Of a stretch of 64,000 bases of DNA, positions 1-10,083 are shown piece after piece. A model generated the notes under the pieces. The model worked only from the letters and a program-made list of their open reading frames with translations, did no database searches and had not been told where the DNA came from. Position 1 is the stretch's first letter, and every line of letters begins with the position of its first letter. Origin of the DNA: Xanthomarina sp. F2636L (GTDB lineage: Bacteria > Bacteroidota > Bacteroidia > Flavobacteriales > Flavobacteriaceae); NCBI RefSeq assembly GCF_026410195.1, contig NZ_JAPMLM010000068.1, forward strand, positions 625,001-689,000, given 5' to 3'. The position numbers were made by a program, and so were the translations under genes.

Positions 1-260
1 TAAAAACACCTTTTCATAATGATGGTGATTTTGATATAGATGAGGAGTTAAAACCTATTATTACCAATACAACTTACGCCGAAAATGCGACTACTTTTCA
101 AGGAGTTTTAGAACATTATAAAGACAACGATCCAGACTTATTATGTGTTGTAAGACGTAAACGTGGATTTTTCAACAAACTTTGGGAAAAAAATACTATT
201 TTGAAAAAAGATTTTCAAAGTAGCACCTTGCCCGTTTTAGTTTTAAGTGGATTAAAATAA
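1..260 (+). CDS. universal stress protein, C-terminal part (5' end outside window)
   Basis: The open frame enters from the left edge and stops with TAA at 258-260. It encodes about 85 residues ending in RKRGFFNKLWEKN and then a hydrophobic strand LPVLVLSG. In flavobacterial UspA-family proteins the last part has the same layout: a PDLLCVV strand, a basic RRKRGFF stretch, and a final P(V/L)LVL strand. The family binds nucleotides in many members and acts in the cytoplasm in stress survival; the exact role here cannot be told from the fragment. The nucleotide-binding residues would lie upstream, outside the window. Confidence 0.75.
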   Translation, partial: KTPFHNDGDFDIDEELKPIITNTTYAENATTFQGVLEHYKDNDPDLLCVVRRKRGFFNKLWEKNTILKKDFQSSTLPVLVLSGLK

Positions 261-331
261 ATTAACTTTAATTTGCTTTAAAGTAGTATCTTTAAAACTT
301 GTTCTGGAAGAAAGTGGCAAAAAAATAATTT

Positions 332-405
332 GGGGGATTAGCTCAGTTGGCTAGAGCGCTACGCTGGCAGCGTAGAAGTCATCGGTTCGAATCCGATATT
401 CTCCA
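332..405 (+). tRNA. tRNA-Ala (anticodon GGC)
   Basis: A complete cloverleaf can be drawn: acceptor stem GGGGGAT/ATTCTCC, D arm GCTC...GAGC, anticodon stem CTACG/CGTAG around loop CTGGCAG (anticodon GGC, reads GCC), and T arm ATCGG-TTCGAAT-CCGAT. The acceptor stem has the G3:U70 wobble pair, the classic alanine identity element. The sequence after discriminator A405 is CA rather than CCA, so CCA is added after transcription. A terminator hairpin follows. Confidence 0.95.
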
Positions 406-417
406 CAAATGGTAAAG

Positions 418-449
418 ACGTCTTTATAATTTATAAAGGCGTTTTTTTA
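418..449 (+). terminator. Rho-independent terminator after tRNA-Ala
   Basis: Stem ACGTCTTTATA (418 on) pairs with TATAAAGGCGT (to 442), with one G-U pair, and runs into a T tract at 442-448. It ends the tRNA transcript, and lies against the stop of the leftward hydrolase gene. Confidence 0.8.
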
Positions 450-1283
450 TTTTATAAAATCAATGCTTTTCTCTACGACTTGTTTCAATTTGTCTGGCAT
501 ATTTTTATCATCCCATGGATGTTTCGAATCAAACACATGATTGGTGTTATCAATAGAAATCAAAACACTATTAGGGTTCCATGTATGTAATGCTTTTGCT
601 TCATCAAATGAAACTGATGGATCCATATCTCCATGTATAATAAGATGTGGTATTTTTAACTTTTTTGTAGCCAATTCAATATTTAATCGTGAGTTATTTG
701 CTTTAAAATCTTCATAGAACTGATAATTGTGAGGCATTTGCTGCTTAGTTCTTCCATTTAAAACATACTTTACACCATTTTCTTCCCACAGATCCAAATC
801 GCCTATTGTGGCTGTTCTCTTAGCAAAATCACACACACTTGCCCAAGTAATTAAAGATGTTATTCTAGTGTCTTCCGAAGCAAAAATAGTGGCAATTCCT
901 CCACCTCTTGAGTGCCCAATAAGAATTATTTTTTCTTGGTTTATGTCATTGATAAATGGATTGTCTTTAGAAAGCAAGTGGTTTAACATGTCGTTAAGAT
1001 CATTGAGTTCTTTGGTATAGTTGTTTTCGGCGAAAGCTTCTAAATCTGGAAAATCTATTGGATTCTCTACGGTTCCGCCATTATGAGAAAAGTTGAATTT
1101 CACGAAAAATAAGTCTTCATTTTTAAAAGCTTCAGCAACTAAATCCCAGCTTCCCCAATCTTTAAATCCTTTATAACCATGACAAAAAATGACCAAGGGT
1201 TTTTGTTTCTTAGTTTTTTTAAAGTAAGCGTCCCAAACAATTGGTTTTTGATTTTCTCTATATAAAACAAGATTTTTTTCCAT
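447..1283 (-). CDS. alpha/beta hydrolase
   Basis: 278 residues with an alpha/beta hydrolase layout: VIFCHGYKGF oxyanion-hole strand near residue 31, nucleophile elbow GHSRGGG with Ser125, acid in HGDMDPSV (Asp221), and His in NTNHVF (about 249). No signal peptide, so cytoplasmic. It resembles the dienelactone hydrolase/acyl-peptidase-like branch; the substrate cannot be assigned. The start lies 2 bp after the stop of the AddB-like gene, so the two are probably co-transcribed, although no functional link is obvious. Confidence 0.8.
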   Translation of the reverse strand: MEKNLVLYRENQKPIVWDAYFKKTKKQKPLVIFCHGYKGFKDWGSWDLVAEAFKNEDLFFVKFNFSHNGGTVENPIDFPDLEAFAENNYTKELNDLNDMLNHLLSKDNPFINDINQEKIILIGHSRGGGIATIFASEDTRITSLITWASVCDFAKRTATIGDLDLWEENGVKYVLNGRTKQQMPHNYQFYEDFKANNSRLNIELATKKLKIPHLIIHGDMDPSVSFDEAKALHTWNPNSVLISIDNTNHVFDSKHPWDDKNMPDKLKQVVEKSIDFIK

Positions 1284-1285
1284 TA

Positions 1286-4042
1286 TTAGATTTCTTTTTC
1301 TACAAAATTCTCTTCCACATTACATATTTCTAAGATGAGTTTTTTTAGTTCTGTTTCAAAAGATTGTATGATGTCTTCAGAGATAACTGTATTTTTATTT
1401 CTATCGTACACACTTTCTTTTTTAGAAAACTTTAAAAATCCCGCATTTAAGTTTTTAAATGAAATGACACCTGCTTCAAGTGGCAAATTAACTTTAGCGT
1501 CATTAAACATAGCATAGGCATAACACAAAACCTGAAAGGATTTACTGTATTTAGTATAATCTGTTGTTAGTTCTTCCCAATTAATGACCTCAACTTGATT
1601 TTGAGCTACTTTTCCAGTTTTATAATCAATAATTCTGGTTGTCCCATTGTATTGATCCACACGATCTACTTTTCCCGTTAAGAAAATTGGAAAATCTAGT
1701 TCATCAATTTTTAAAAGAACTTTATTTTCACTTTCAATTGCTAGTATTTTTATTTGATTACCAGCTTTTAGATCTTCAATTTCTAAATTTAAAAAGTTGT
1801 TTAAATAGCGTTTTGCAATTTCATAAATAATCAAATTTTTCCCTTTAGTAATGTCTCCTTCTTTATAAAGATCTTTAAAATGGTAGGTCACACTCTTGTC
1901 TACTTGAGTTTTCATTTGGCTAAGTATCTCTATTGTTATAAACTCACCTTCAAAAGGTTTATAAAAATCTTCTAAGGTATTATGAATAACATTACCTAAA
2001 GTATTAGCCGCTACAGTTTCCTCTACCTCCTCGTATTCTCCAATTTTTAAAATTTTCTGATTGTAAAAATCTATGGGATTTCTAATATAATTGGTTAATG
2101 AGGAAGGAGAAAAACCTTTCTCTGCTATTTCCTTAATTCGTTCTAAAACGTTAGTATTTTTCTTAATTTGATTTAATTCTGTTTTTGGTAAGCGAACATT
2201 TGGGAGCACCACTTGATGTGATATATTATGGATATCTTCTAGTTCTAATTGGGTGATAAATCTACTTTTTTCGCCACCATTTAGCACATCTGCTTCAGTA
2301 TTATAAAGAATATAAATGTTTTTTGCACGCTGAATCAGTCGATAAAAATGATAAGAATAAACAGCATCTTTTTCTTTATAAGTTGGGAGATTATATTGCA
2401 ATTTTACATCGAAAGGAATAAAAGAATTATTACTTTTCCCAGAAGGCAAAATACCCTCATTGACCGAGGAAATAATAACTGTTTCGAAATCTAACACACG
2501 TGACTCCAACATTCCCATAACCTGTAAACCTTGCAAAGGTTCCCCTTTAAAGTCTAATGTTTCTGTACTTAATAAATTTTTATAAACTTCAAAAAGGGTG
2601 TTGATACTTTTTAAATATGGATATTTTGAATGTAGTCTAGTAAGTTCATTAAACAACTCGTTAAATCTATAGAGGTATTCCAGGTTTAATAAGTTTTGGG
2701 CTTTCTCCTTATCTAAATAATTTTTTATGGTAAGTATTAACTTTTGTGTTTGTTTTAAGGCGCTTTCTACTTTGTTTTCCCAGCTAGCAAATAACATGTC
2801 TATAATTTCCTCAAAAGGTTCTGAAAGCGCTTTTAATTGATCTAGATTTAAATAAACTAAGTTGTTTTGTTGAATGACATCAACTATTTCAGTTACTTTA
2901 GTTCTATTGCTAATTTCAAATAAAGGACTGATGTTTTGATGGGTTAAGAGTCCTATTACATCTTTGTAATAATAGCTTTTACTTGTGTCTTTATGTAAAT
3001 AAAATAACTTTTCGAACAAAGTGGCTATTGGTACGGAATTTAAAGGCAATCCCATGGTTATATTTAAAGCACTTACAGCATCTGGTAATGAATTTAATAC
3101 TGGAAGTAATAACGTTTCATCTCCTAAAACGATTGCAGTTTTGCTTAAATCCCCTTGATTATTGTTTATAGTCTGTAATAAGGAGCCTATTTGTTTGGCT
3201 TGTCCAATATTTTTTGGAACCCCAAAAACTGAAATATTTTTTTCTTGTCTATAATTATTGGTTATCCAATTAAAAGGATTTGACTTAAAATAAGTCCATG
3301 TGTCTTTATATTGTTTAGCAAACAAACCAGCGTCATGTAATGGGTTATCTAAGTATGTTCTTTCTATATCCCAATATATTTCAGCAATGTCATTTTGAAG
3401 AAGTTCTTGAATAATGGTTTCTTCGGCTTTATTTAATGCATTAAAACCTAAAAAGATGAGCTTTTTATTGGCATTTGATTGGATATAAGTTTCTATATTG
3501 TTTACAGCTTCTCTATAAATTAAACCTTGGTAGCCCATATTGTTTTCAATAAGGTTATCTGTAAATTCGTTATAGTAATCTAATAGCTTATTCCAAAAAG
3601 CTAGATACTTTTTTACAAATTCTGTTTTATTCTCTTGAAGTGACCAATGGTTTATGTCTTGTATGGCACTTAAATAATTAAGTATTTCTTTTTGAGGTAT
3701 GAGATAACGATCAATTTCATTAAAGTCTTGAATAATTAGTTGAGCCCATTTTGAAAAGGACTCAAAAGAATCTTGCTCTGATTGAGGAGTTAGTTTTAGA
3801 TAAACTGTATAAAACTCAAAAAGCAATTCAATATTAGAGATTGGCTTTAATTGGGATAAATTGCTTGTAAACTCTTCAATGCTTAATATTTCAGGAGAAA
3901 AAACAGTTTGCTCCCAAACTTGAGCTATATCGTTTTTAAGAAAGATACCTGCTCTTTTACTAGGTAGAATAAAAGTAAGGTTAGAAATGCTTTCGCCTTT
4001 TTCTTTTAGTGTTTTAAGTACTTCATGAATAAATGTTGTCAT
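1286..4042 (-). CDS. PD-(D/E)XK nuclease family protein, AddB-like
   Basis: 918 residues. The N-terminus (FILPSKRAGIFLKND, about 23-37) is typical of the inactivated-helicase N-terminal part of AddB-like proteins in Bacteroidota. A C-terminal RecB-type nuclease domain carries RIIDYKTGKV (DYKTGK near residue 806) and later conserved glutamine/tyrosine residues (FQVLCYAYAM). I infer it forms a heterodimer with the UvrD/AddA-like protein encoded at 6809-9958 and processes double-strand DNA ends for RecA-dependent repair. Unlike classic addAB operons, the two subunit genes are separated here by kbl and ompA. The family is clear; partnership is an inference. Confidence 0.8.
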   Translation of the reverse strand: MTTFIHEVLKTLKEKGESISNLTFILPSKRAGIFLKNDIAQVWEQTVFSPEILSIEEFTSNLSQLKPISNIELLFEFYTVYLKLTPQSEQDSFESFSKWAQLIIQDFNEIDRYLIPQKEILNYLSAIQDINHWSLQENKTEFVKKYLAFWNKLLDYYNEFTDNLIENNMGYQGLIYREAVNNIETYIQSNANKKLIFLGFNALNKAEETIIQELLQNDIAEIYWDIERTYLDNPLHDAGLFAKQYKDTWTYFKSNPFNWITNNYRQEKNISVFGVPKNIGQAKQIGSLLQTINNNQGDLSKTAIVLGDETLLLPVLNSLPDAVSALNITMGLPLNSVPIATLFEKLFYLHKDTSKSYYYKDVIGLLTHQNISPLFEISNRTKVTEIVDVIQQNNLVYLNLDQLKALSEPFEEIIDMLFASWENKVESALKQTQKLILTIKNYLDKEKAQNLLNLEYLYRFNELFNELTRLHSKYPYLKSINTLFEVYKNLLSTETLDFKGEPLQGLQVMGMLESRVLDFETVIISSVNEGILPSGKSNNSFIPFDVKLQYNLPTYKEKDAVYSYHFYRLIQRAKNIYILYNTEADVLNGGEKSRFITQLELEDIHNISHQVVLPNVRLPKTELNQIKKNTNVLERIKEIAEKGFSPSSLTNYIRNPIDFYNQKILKIGEYEEVEETVAANTLGNVIHNTLEDFYKPFEGEFITIEILSQMKTQVDKSVTYHFKDLYKEGDITKGKNLIIYEIAKRYLNNFLNLEIEDLKAGNQIKILAIESENKVLLKIDELDFPIFLTGKVDRVDQYNGTTRIIDYKTGKVAQNQVEVINWEELTTDYTKYSKSFQVLCYAYAMFNDAKVNLPLEAGVISFKNLNAGFLKFSKKESVYDRNKNTVISEDIIQSFETELKKLILEICNVEENFVEKEI

Positions 4043-4054
4043 AGTATAAAAATA

Positions 4055-4084
4055 AAAAACGCTCCGAAAATTCGGAGCGTTTTT
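4055..4084 (-). terminator. Rho-independent terminator of ompA
   Basis: A near-perfect hairpin AAAAACGCTCCGAA/TTCGGAGCGTTTTT sits between the ompA stop and the AddB-like gene. Read on the minus strand it ends in a T run. It should separate ompA mRNA from the downstream gene. Confidence 0.85.
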
Positions 4085-4109
4085 AAAACTATTTTATGTT
4101 ATAATTAGC

Positions 4110-5468
4110 TTATTTTACTAAGTTAATTTCAACTCTTCTGTTGTTGGCTCTACCAGCTCTAGTTTTATTAGAGTCAATAGGTCTAGTTTCTCCGTAACCT
4201 TCGTGAGAAAGTCTGCTAGAAGCAACTCCGTTTGTGATTAAGTAGTTCATTACAGAACTAGCTCTTTCTTTAGATAACTTCATGTTAAGAGCGTCGCTAC
4301 CTACACTATCAGTATGACCTTCAATGTTAAATTTAGCGTTTGGATATTCATTTAAGATTCCAACAATGTTTTGTAACACTTCAGCTGATTGTTCTTTGAT
4401 AGAAGATTTTCCAGTATCAAATAAGATTGTTTTAGCGTAAGCATTTAAAGCTTTCTTAACAGCCTCAGTTACTTCTGGACAACCATTATTAGCAACAGTT
4501 CCAGGAGCTTCAGGACATAAATCGTCTTTATCTGCTACACCGTCACCATCTTTATCTGGCCAAGGACATCCATTGTTTGCTGCAGGACCAGCTTCGTTAG
4601 GACATTTGTCATCTTTATCAGCTACACCATCTCCGTCAGAATCAGGACAACCGTTTAATTCTTTAGGACCAGCAACTGTAGGACATTCGTCTAAATTATC
4701 AGGAATTCCATCTCCGTCAGTATCAGGACAACCGTTAAATTCAGCTAAACCAGCTTCATTTGGACAATCGTCTTTACTGTCTTCAATACCATCTCCGTCA
4801 GTATCAGGACAACCGTTAAATTCAGCTAAACCAGCAACTTCTGGACAAGCATCATCATTATCGTAAATGCCATCACCATCAGTATCTTTTCCACCAAATT
4901 TAAATGTTAAACCTGCATAATGTTGGAAGTGTGAAGATAAATAATCTTCGAAAGCATGTTTGTATGTACTTTGTAAAGTAAACCCAATGTTTTCAGTAAA
5001 CCATAAGTTAAGACCTAAAGCTCCGTTAAGAGTTCCAGCTCCAATTTCGTCTACCCATGTGTAACCACCACCTACTCCTAGGTAAGGCTCTACTACTTTA
5101 GAGTTGATTAATTTTCCGAAACTATATTTTACAGTTCCATCTACTCCGTAATAAGTTAAATCGCTCACATCAGCATCTCCCCAACTTTCAATTTTATTTA
5201 CAGATCCAGTTACTCCAAAAGAGAAACCATTACTGAAATACTTTGAAACAGTAAGACTTGATAATGAAGGTAAGATATTCCAGTGATCACGAGCATTAAA
5301 GTACTCGTCAAAATAATCACCAAGGGGAGCATCTTCTCCTGTTGGATAGAAATCAACTGCGTTTACTCCTAGACTAATAGCCCACGGATTGTTTTCATCT
5401 TGTGCATTAATGTTGCTAAAACTTAACATAAGCAACATTGCGAACAATAATCTGCTAAGATTTTTCAT
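4110..5468 (-). CDS. OmpA family outer membrane protein with thrombospondin type 3 repeats
   Basis: 452 residues from ATG at 5468. A TTG six bases upstream is in frame, but the ATG directly begins a signal peptide ([23 protein letters not shown], written here to show its length). Layout: signal peptide 1-22, a beta-barrel region with aromatic, glycine-rich strands to about 195, five or so DTDGDGI/DSDGDGV calcium-binding TSP3 repeats each closed by NGCP (about 198-330), then an OmpA-like peptidoglycan-binding domain ([12 protein letters not shown]... NxxLSxxRAxSVxxYL, RRVEI). It anchors the outer membrane to peptidoglycan. It has its own promoter and terminator, so it is a monocistronic, probably highly expressed gene. 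Confidence 0.92.
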   Translation of the reverse strand: MKNLSRLLFAMLLMLSFSNINAQDENNPWAISLGVNAVDFYPTGEDAPLGDYFDEYFNARDHWNILPSLSSLTVSKYFSNGFSFGVTGSVNKIESWGDADVSDLTYYGVDGTVKYSFGKLINSKVVEPYLGVGGGYTWVDEIGAGTLNGALGLNLWFTENIGFTLQSTYKHAFEDYLSSHFQHYAGLTFKFGGKDTDGDGIYDNDDACPEVAGLAEFNGCPDTDGDGIEDSKDDCPNEAGLAEFNGCPDTDGDGIPDNLDECPTVAGPKELNGCPDSDGDGVADKDDKCPNEAGPAANNGCPWPDKDGDGVADKDDLCPEAPGTVANNGCPEVTEAVKKALNAYAKTILFDTGKSSIKEQSAEVLQNIVGILNEYPNAKFNIEGHTDSVGSDALNMKLSKERASSVMNYLITNGVASSRLSHEGYGETRPIDSNKTRAGRANNRRVEINLVK

Positions 5469-5503
5469 ATTCAAAAATTTAATTTTTAAGTGTTAATTGT
5501 AAG

Positions 5504-5534
5504 CAAAAGTAAGTTGTTAAATATTATTAACAAA
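5504..5534 (-). promoter_or_regulatory. promoter of ompA (Bacteroidota -33/-7)
   Basis: On the minus strand TTTG (5534-5531), 19 bp spacer, then TACTTTTG (5511-5504), an exact TAnnTTTG -7 box. The start site would be about 5500, giving a leader of about 30 nt before the ATG at 5468. This placement also disfavors the upstream TTG start. Confidence 0.75.
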
Positions 5535-5593
5535 GACAAATATAGAAAAATATTGAATAATTTACCTAAAATCTGCTTGTTTGTATAAATTTT

Positions 5594-6787
5594 TTAAATT
5601 ATTTCTAAGGTTTTCCCCACTTTTATAAAGGCATTTATGGCTTTATCTAAATGCTCTTTATCATGTGCAGCCGATAATTGAACCCTTATTCGGGCTTTTT
5701 CTTTTGGAACAACTGGAAAAAAGAATCCTATGACATAAATTCCTTCTTTTAAAAGTAGGTTTGCCATAGTTTGAGCTAATTTTGCATCGTACAACATGAC
5801 TGGAACTATAGCAGAATCTCCATCTATAATGTCTAATCCAGCTTCTTTCATTCCTTTTTTAAAGTAATTTGTATTCCATTCTAATTTATCTCTTAAAGAA
5901 GTATCGTTTTTTAACATATCAAATACCTTAATAGATGCGCCTACAATTGCAGGCGCTAACGAATTTGAAAACAAATAAGGTCTTGAACGCTGACGCAATA
6001 AATCTATAATCTCTTTTTTTCCTGTTGTGTATCCTCCCATGGCTCCACCTAAGGCTTTTCCAAGAGTTCCAGTAATAATATCGACTCTTCCTAAAACATT
6101 TTTTTCTTCAAGTGTTCCAATTCCTGTTTTTCCTATAAATCCTGTTGCGTGACATTCGTCTACCATCACCAAGGCATCATATTTATCGGCTAGATCACAT
6201 ATCTTGTCTAATGGAGCTACTAAACCGTCCATAGAAAACACTCCATCTGTAACTATAATTTTAAATCGTGCCCCATTTTTATTGGCTTCAATTAATTGAG
6301 TTTCCAAATCTGTCATATCGTTGTTTTTGTAACGATATCTTGCTGCTTTACAAAGTCTCACCCCATCTATTATGGATGCATGATTTAAGGAATCTGAAAT
6401 AATAGCATCTTCAGCCCCAAATAACGGTTCAAAGGCACCTCCATTAGCATCAAAAGCTGCTGCATATAAAATAGTATCTTCTGTATCGTAAAATTCTGCT
6501 ATTTTAGATTCTAACTTTTTGTGAATATCCTGTGTTCCACAAATAAAACGGACAGACGACAAACCAAAGCCATGCGTATCCATAACGTCTTTAGCAGCCT
6601 GAATAACTTGTGGATGAGAGGATAGTCCTAAATAATTATTGGCACAAAAGTTTAGGACTTTTTCGCCTGTATCTAAGGTTATTTCTGCGCCTTGAGCAGA
6701 TGTAATGATTCGTTCTGTTTTAAACAAACCATTATCCTTTATGTCTTTAATTTCTTTTTCTAAATGTTCTTTAATTTTTCCGTACAT
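5594..6787 (-). CDS. kbl: glycine C-acetyltransferase (2-amino-3-ketobutyrate CoA ligase)
   Basis: 397 residues, the usual length of Kbl. It is a PLP-dependent alpha-oxoamine synthase: [19 protein letters not shown] (PLP ring-binding Asp210 region), and the PLP lysine in [10 protein letters not shown] at Lys244, the same number as in E. coli Kbl. It converts 2-amino-3-ketobutyrate plus CoA to glycine plus acetyl-CoA in threonine breakdown. The partner threonine dehydrogenase is not in the window. The start lies 21 bp after the AddA-like stop, so it may be expressed from that transcript. Confidence 0.92.
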   Translation of the reverse strand: MYGKIKEHLEKEIKDIKDNGLFKTERIITSAQGAEITLDTGEKVLNFCANNYLGLSSHPQVIQAAKDVMDTHGFGLSSVRFICGTQDIHKKLESKIAEFYDTEDTILYAAAFDANGGAFEPLFGAEDAIISDSLNHASIIDGVRLCKAARYRYKNNDMTDLETQLIEANKNGARFKIIVTDGVFSMDGLVAPLDKICDLADKYDALVMVDECHATGFIGKTGIGTLEEKNVLGRVDIITGTLGKALGGAMGGYTTGKKEIIDLLRQRSRPYLFSNSLAPAIVGASIKVFDMLKNDTSLRDKLEWNTNYFKKGMKEAGLDIIDGDSAIVPVMLYDAKLAQTMANLLLKEGIYVIGFFFPVVPKEKARIRVQLSAAHDKEHLDKAINAFIKVGKTLEII

Positions 6788-6808
6788 ATCTTCGTTGTTT
6801 TTACAAAT

Positions 6809-9800
6809 TTAAAATTCTTTTACGTCTATACCATCATTTATGTAAACAAGTATTTTTTTGGAGACTGTTAAATTCATCTCTAACAGTATATTTTCGTATG
6901 CTTCAAGTTGTTTTAAATGCTTGTTGTCTTCAGTTCCTGTTTTATAATCTATAATTGTTACTTCATTTTCACTGTTTATCACCAATCTATCAGGACGATA
7001 AATGTCACCTGATTTTCCTAAAATATCTCTTTCATTATAAATAGAAGCTTCCGTATTAAAGTAAGGCTCTAAATTTTTATGCGAAATAATATTTAAAACA
7101 ATGCCTTTTAATATTAAAGCCTGATCTGGAGATATGAGATTGCCATTAATAAATTCGTCCATAACAAAATCGACATCTGTATGGGTTTTTATTTTAGACA
7201 TTAAATGATGAATTAAATTCCCTTTTTCAATGGCTTCTTTTTGTAACGTATCCCATAAATAGCCAGAATTAGTGACAATTTTTATATTATGGCTCTGTTT
7301 TGGTGTGGAAATAAACTCTGTTTGTTCTATGGTGTGGTTTGAAATTTTTGTTTTTTCTGAAGTTTTTAAAGGATTTCCAAACCTATATATTAATTGATTG
7401 TCGTTCCACAGATTTAAATAACTTAAATAATTGATTAAAAACCCTGAATAGGTTGAATTATTTACCTCTCCTTTTGCTTTGATGTCTTTTTTTGAAATAA
7501 CGTGAAGTTGTTCTACAGCTCTGGTTAATGCCACATATATTAAATTGATGTTATCTAATTCTAATTCTGAACGATGTTTATTGTAAATCTGACTTCCAAT
7601 GTTTCCAAAATTTTCAAAATCTTTATTGAAATTCAATAAAGTATAAGAAAATCCATTAAAGATGTCTTTGTTTAAGGGAAACCATTCTTTGGCTTCTATT
7701 TCTTTATAAATATCCAAATCTGCGAAAGGAAAAATAACTACAGGAAATTCCAAGCCTTTAGATTTATGAATAGTCATAATTTTAACAGCTTCTTGCCCAG
7801 AAGGAGATACAATACTTAAATTATGTTCCTTCTTCTCGAAGTGCTCTATAAAGCCTGATAAGTCTGAAAGTTTCTTTTGCGAATATTCAAAAACAAAATC
7901 TAAGAAATATTGCACATAGGCATTAGACTTTTTAACCAAATTAAACGATCTAACTACAGTTTCTGCCAATTCGAACAAAGACAACTGCAACAATTGATTA
8001 TGATTTAATTGTAGATTATAATCTTCTAGTTGTTTTAATAAATCTGGCAAGTCTAAATGGATAAAAGACTCAAAAAATGTGTGCTTATCATCTACTTTAA
8101 AAGCATTCGCTAAATAATTTAAAACCTGAATTTTGAATTCGTTATTTTTTGGTTGCTGAATGAGTCTCAAAAAATTTACAATAAAGGAAACTTCAGGGGA
8201 ATTTTTCAACAATAAGGTTTCAGATGAAATAAGAGGGATGTGATGTTCGTTTAATAAATCAGCAATTGCAACACCTTCTTTTTTCTTTCTAACCAAAATG
8301 CAGATATCACTATAGGTAAATCCGTTTTCTATACAATTTTGGATACTTTCAAGAGTTTTTTCGGTATATAATTGATAAGAATCGTCATCTTTCCCAATAT
8401 CCAAAAACTCTAAACTAACAAAGCCTTCTTTGTCTTTTGTTGGTTCTTGATAGGATTTTTGATACAACTGTTTATAATTTTCATCTCCAAACATGGTGTT
8501 GGATAAAAACTCAAAAAATCCATTATTAAATTTTAAAATCTCCTGAAAACTTCTAAAGTTTTTTGGCAAATTAACCACCTCTTGAGTTATATGAAACGGA
8601 TTTTCAGACGCATTAAACAAATCAATAAACTGTTCGGCTTTTCCTCCTCTCCATCTATAAATAGCTTGTTTAGCATCTCCAACTAACATGACAGAACCAA
8701 TTTCGTTATTTGGAGTTTCTTGAGATAAACTATTACCCATTAATGGTTTTAAGTTTTCCCATTGCAAAACAGATGTATCTTGAAACTCATCTATAAAATA
8801 ATGTTTAAACTTATCCCCCAAGCGTTCGTAAATAAAAGGAGTTGGTTGGTTTTTAATTTCGTTGCTTATTAAGGCATTGAATTCTGAAATAAGCACTTTA
8901 TTTTGTTCCTCCTTTAGGATGTTTACCTCTTTATTAATAACGTTTAAAACAGATAATGGCGTGATATTTTTATAAAAAGCCTTTAAAAATTTATAATGAA
9001 AAAATGCCTTCTTGGTATCGTTAAAAGCTGAAGCTATCTGTGGCTGAATCGATTCAATAATACAAGCAATATCTAGAGAAACACGTTTTGGATAGAGCGT
9101 TTTATTTTCCAAATCCTCTTGCCATTTAGCATCAAAACCAACATAGAAATTTTTACTCGCCAATTTTTGAAAATGTTTTGGTAAATAACTGCCAGAAAAA
9201 TCATCAAATTGCAAACTGCTTTCTTCAATAAGAGTTAAAATACCTGTTGCTTGTTGAACAATCAATTCTTCAGTGGTTTTAATATCATGTCGTAATTGCT
9301 TTTTAAGAACTTTAAAATCATCAAGTGTTTTATCTCTTAAAGCATGAATAAAAGGCATATTGTCTTCACTAATCAATAGTTTTGAAATTTTATTAAAATC
9401 GAAAGACACGTCCCAACTTTTATCGTCATCGGCTTTTTCAATAGCAAAATCCACTAAAACTTTCGTTAGCTCTTTTTCAGTTCCTGCTTTGGCAATTAAT
9501 CTGTCTACGGCTTCATTTAATAATGTATCCTGATCTAATTCTACTTCAAAATTTAAGGGTAATTTTAGGTCGTAAGCAAAGGTTCTTATTATTCTATGTG
9601 TAAATCCATCGATTGTAGAAATATCGAAAGCTTCATAATTATAGACTATGGTATTTAATAATAATTTTGATTTAAGATGAATTTCCTGAGGGGTCATTTC
9701 TAATTCCTCACTAATTATTTGAAACATATCATGAGACTGTCTCAAAATATCTTCAGAAGAAAAAGTCGTTAAGGTTTCAATAATACGCTCCTTCATTTCG

Positions 9801-9958
9801 CTTGCTGCTTTATTAGTAAACGTAATGGCAAGAATATTTTTAAACGTATCGTTAAAAGGAGACTTTAAAATTATTTTTAAGTACTCTTTTACAAGGGTAA
9901 ACGTTTTTCCACTTCCTGCAGAAGCATTGTAAACCAAAAAAGAACTCTTTTTTTTCAT
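6809..9958 (-). CDS. UvrD/AddA-like helicase-nuclease subunit
   Basis: 1049 residues from ATG 9958, chosen over an in-frame start 21 bp upstream because MKKKSSFLVYNASAGSGKT is the usual N-terminus of this family. Walker A NASAGSGKT has Lys18; Walker B-type YFIDEFQDTS lies near residue 390; MLVGDAKQAIYRWRGG and VALTRAVEQL are superfamily 1 helicase motifs; and a C-terminal nuclease motif VTIIDYKTG (Asp about 1004) matches the RecB/AddA PD-(D/E)XK domain. It is the motor of a RecBCD/AddAB-type end-processing enzyme, likely with the AddB-like protein at 1286-4042. Confidence 0.88.
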   Translation of the reverse strand: MKKKSSFLVYNASAGSGKTFTLVKEYLKIILKSPFNDTFKNILAITFTNKAASEMKERIIETLTTFSSEDILRQSHDMFQIISEELEMTPQEIHLKSKLLLNTIVYNYEAFDISTIDGFTHRIIRTFAYDLKLPLNFEVELDQDTLLNEAVDRLIAKAGTEKELTKVLVDFAIEKADDDKSWDVSFDFNKISKLLISEDNMPFIHALRDKTLDDFKVLKKQLRHDIKTTEELIVQQATGILTLIEESSLQFDDFSGSYLPKHFQKLASKNFYVGFDAKWQEDLENKTLYPKRVSLDIACIIESIQPQIASAFNDTKKAFFHYKFLKAFYKNITPLSVLNVINKEVNILKEEQNKVLISEFNALISNEIKNQPTPFIYERLGDKFKHYFIDEFQDTSVLQWENLKPLMGNSLSQETPNNEIGSVMLVGDAKQAIYRWRGGKAEQFIDLFNASENPFHITQEVVNLPKNFRSFQEILKFNNGFFEFLSNTMFGDENYKQLYQKSYQEPTKDKEGFVSLEFLDIGKDDDSYQLYTEKTLESIQNCIENGFTYSDICILVRKKKEGVAIADLLNEHHIPLISSETLLLKNSPEVSFIVNFLRLIQQPKNNEFKIQVLNYLANAFKVDDKHTFFESFIHLDLPDLLKQLEDYNLQLNHNQLLQLSLFELAETVVRSFNLVKKSNAYVQYFLDFVFEYSQKKLSDLSGFIEHFEKKEHNLSIVSPSGQEAVKIMTIHKSKGLEFPVVIFPFADLDIYKEIEAKEWFPLNKDIFNGFSYTLLNFNKDFENFGNIGSQIYNKHRSELELDNINLIYVALTRAVEQLHVISKKDIKAKGEVNNSTYSGFLINYLSYLNLWNDNQLIYRFGNPLKTSEKTKISNHTIEQTEFISTPKQSHNIKIVTNSGYLWDTLQKEAIEKGNLIHHLMSKIKTHTDVDFVMDEFINGNLISPDQALILKGIVLNIISHKNLEPYFNTEASIYNERDILGKSGDIYRPDRLVINSENEVTIIDYKTGTEDNKHLKQLEAYENILLEMNLTVSKKILVYINDGIDVKEF

Positions 9959-10039
9959 AAAACAGAAATTTTTACACAAGATAAAAACTATCGATGAGTT
10001 GATAGGTATTTATTATTTTTAATTGCTGCTATTTATCCG

Positions 10040-10047
10040 TAAATTTG
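10040..10047 (+). promoter_or_regulatory. -7 box of sod promoter
   Basis: TAAATTTG is an exact TAnnTTTG match, 36 bp before the chosen ATG at 10084. No clear TTTG -33 box is present; the region is T-rich. Its position inside the longer open frame that begins at 10045 supports the shorter SOD start. Confidence 0.55.
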
Positions 10048-10083
10048 AAAGAATTATATATTAACACTTTAAAACAAAATATT

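Noticed and set aside
4573-4866. Long antisense open frame opposite the OmpA TSP3 repeats
   Set aside because: It is a by-product of the repeated GAT-GGA codons on the coding strand; the translation is low-complexity Ser/Pro/Leu.
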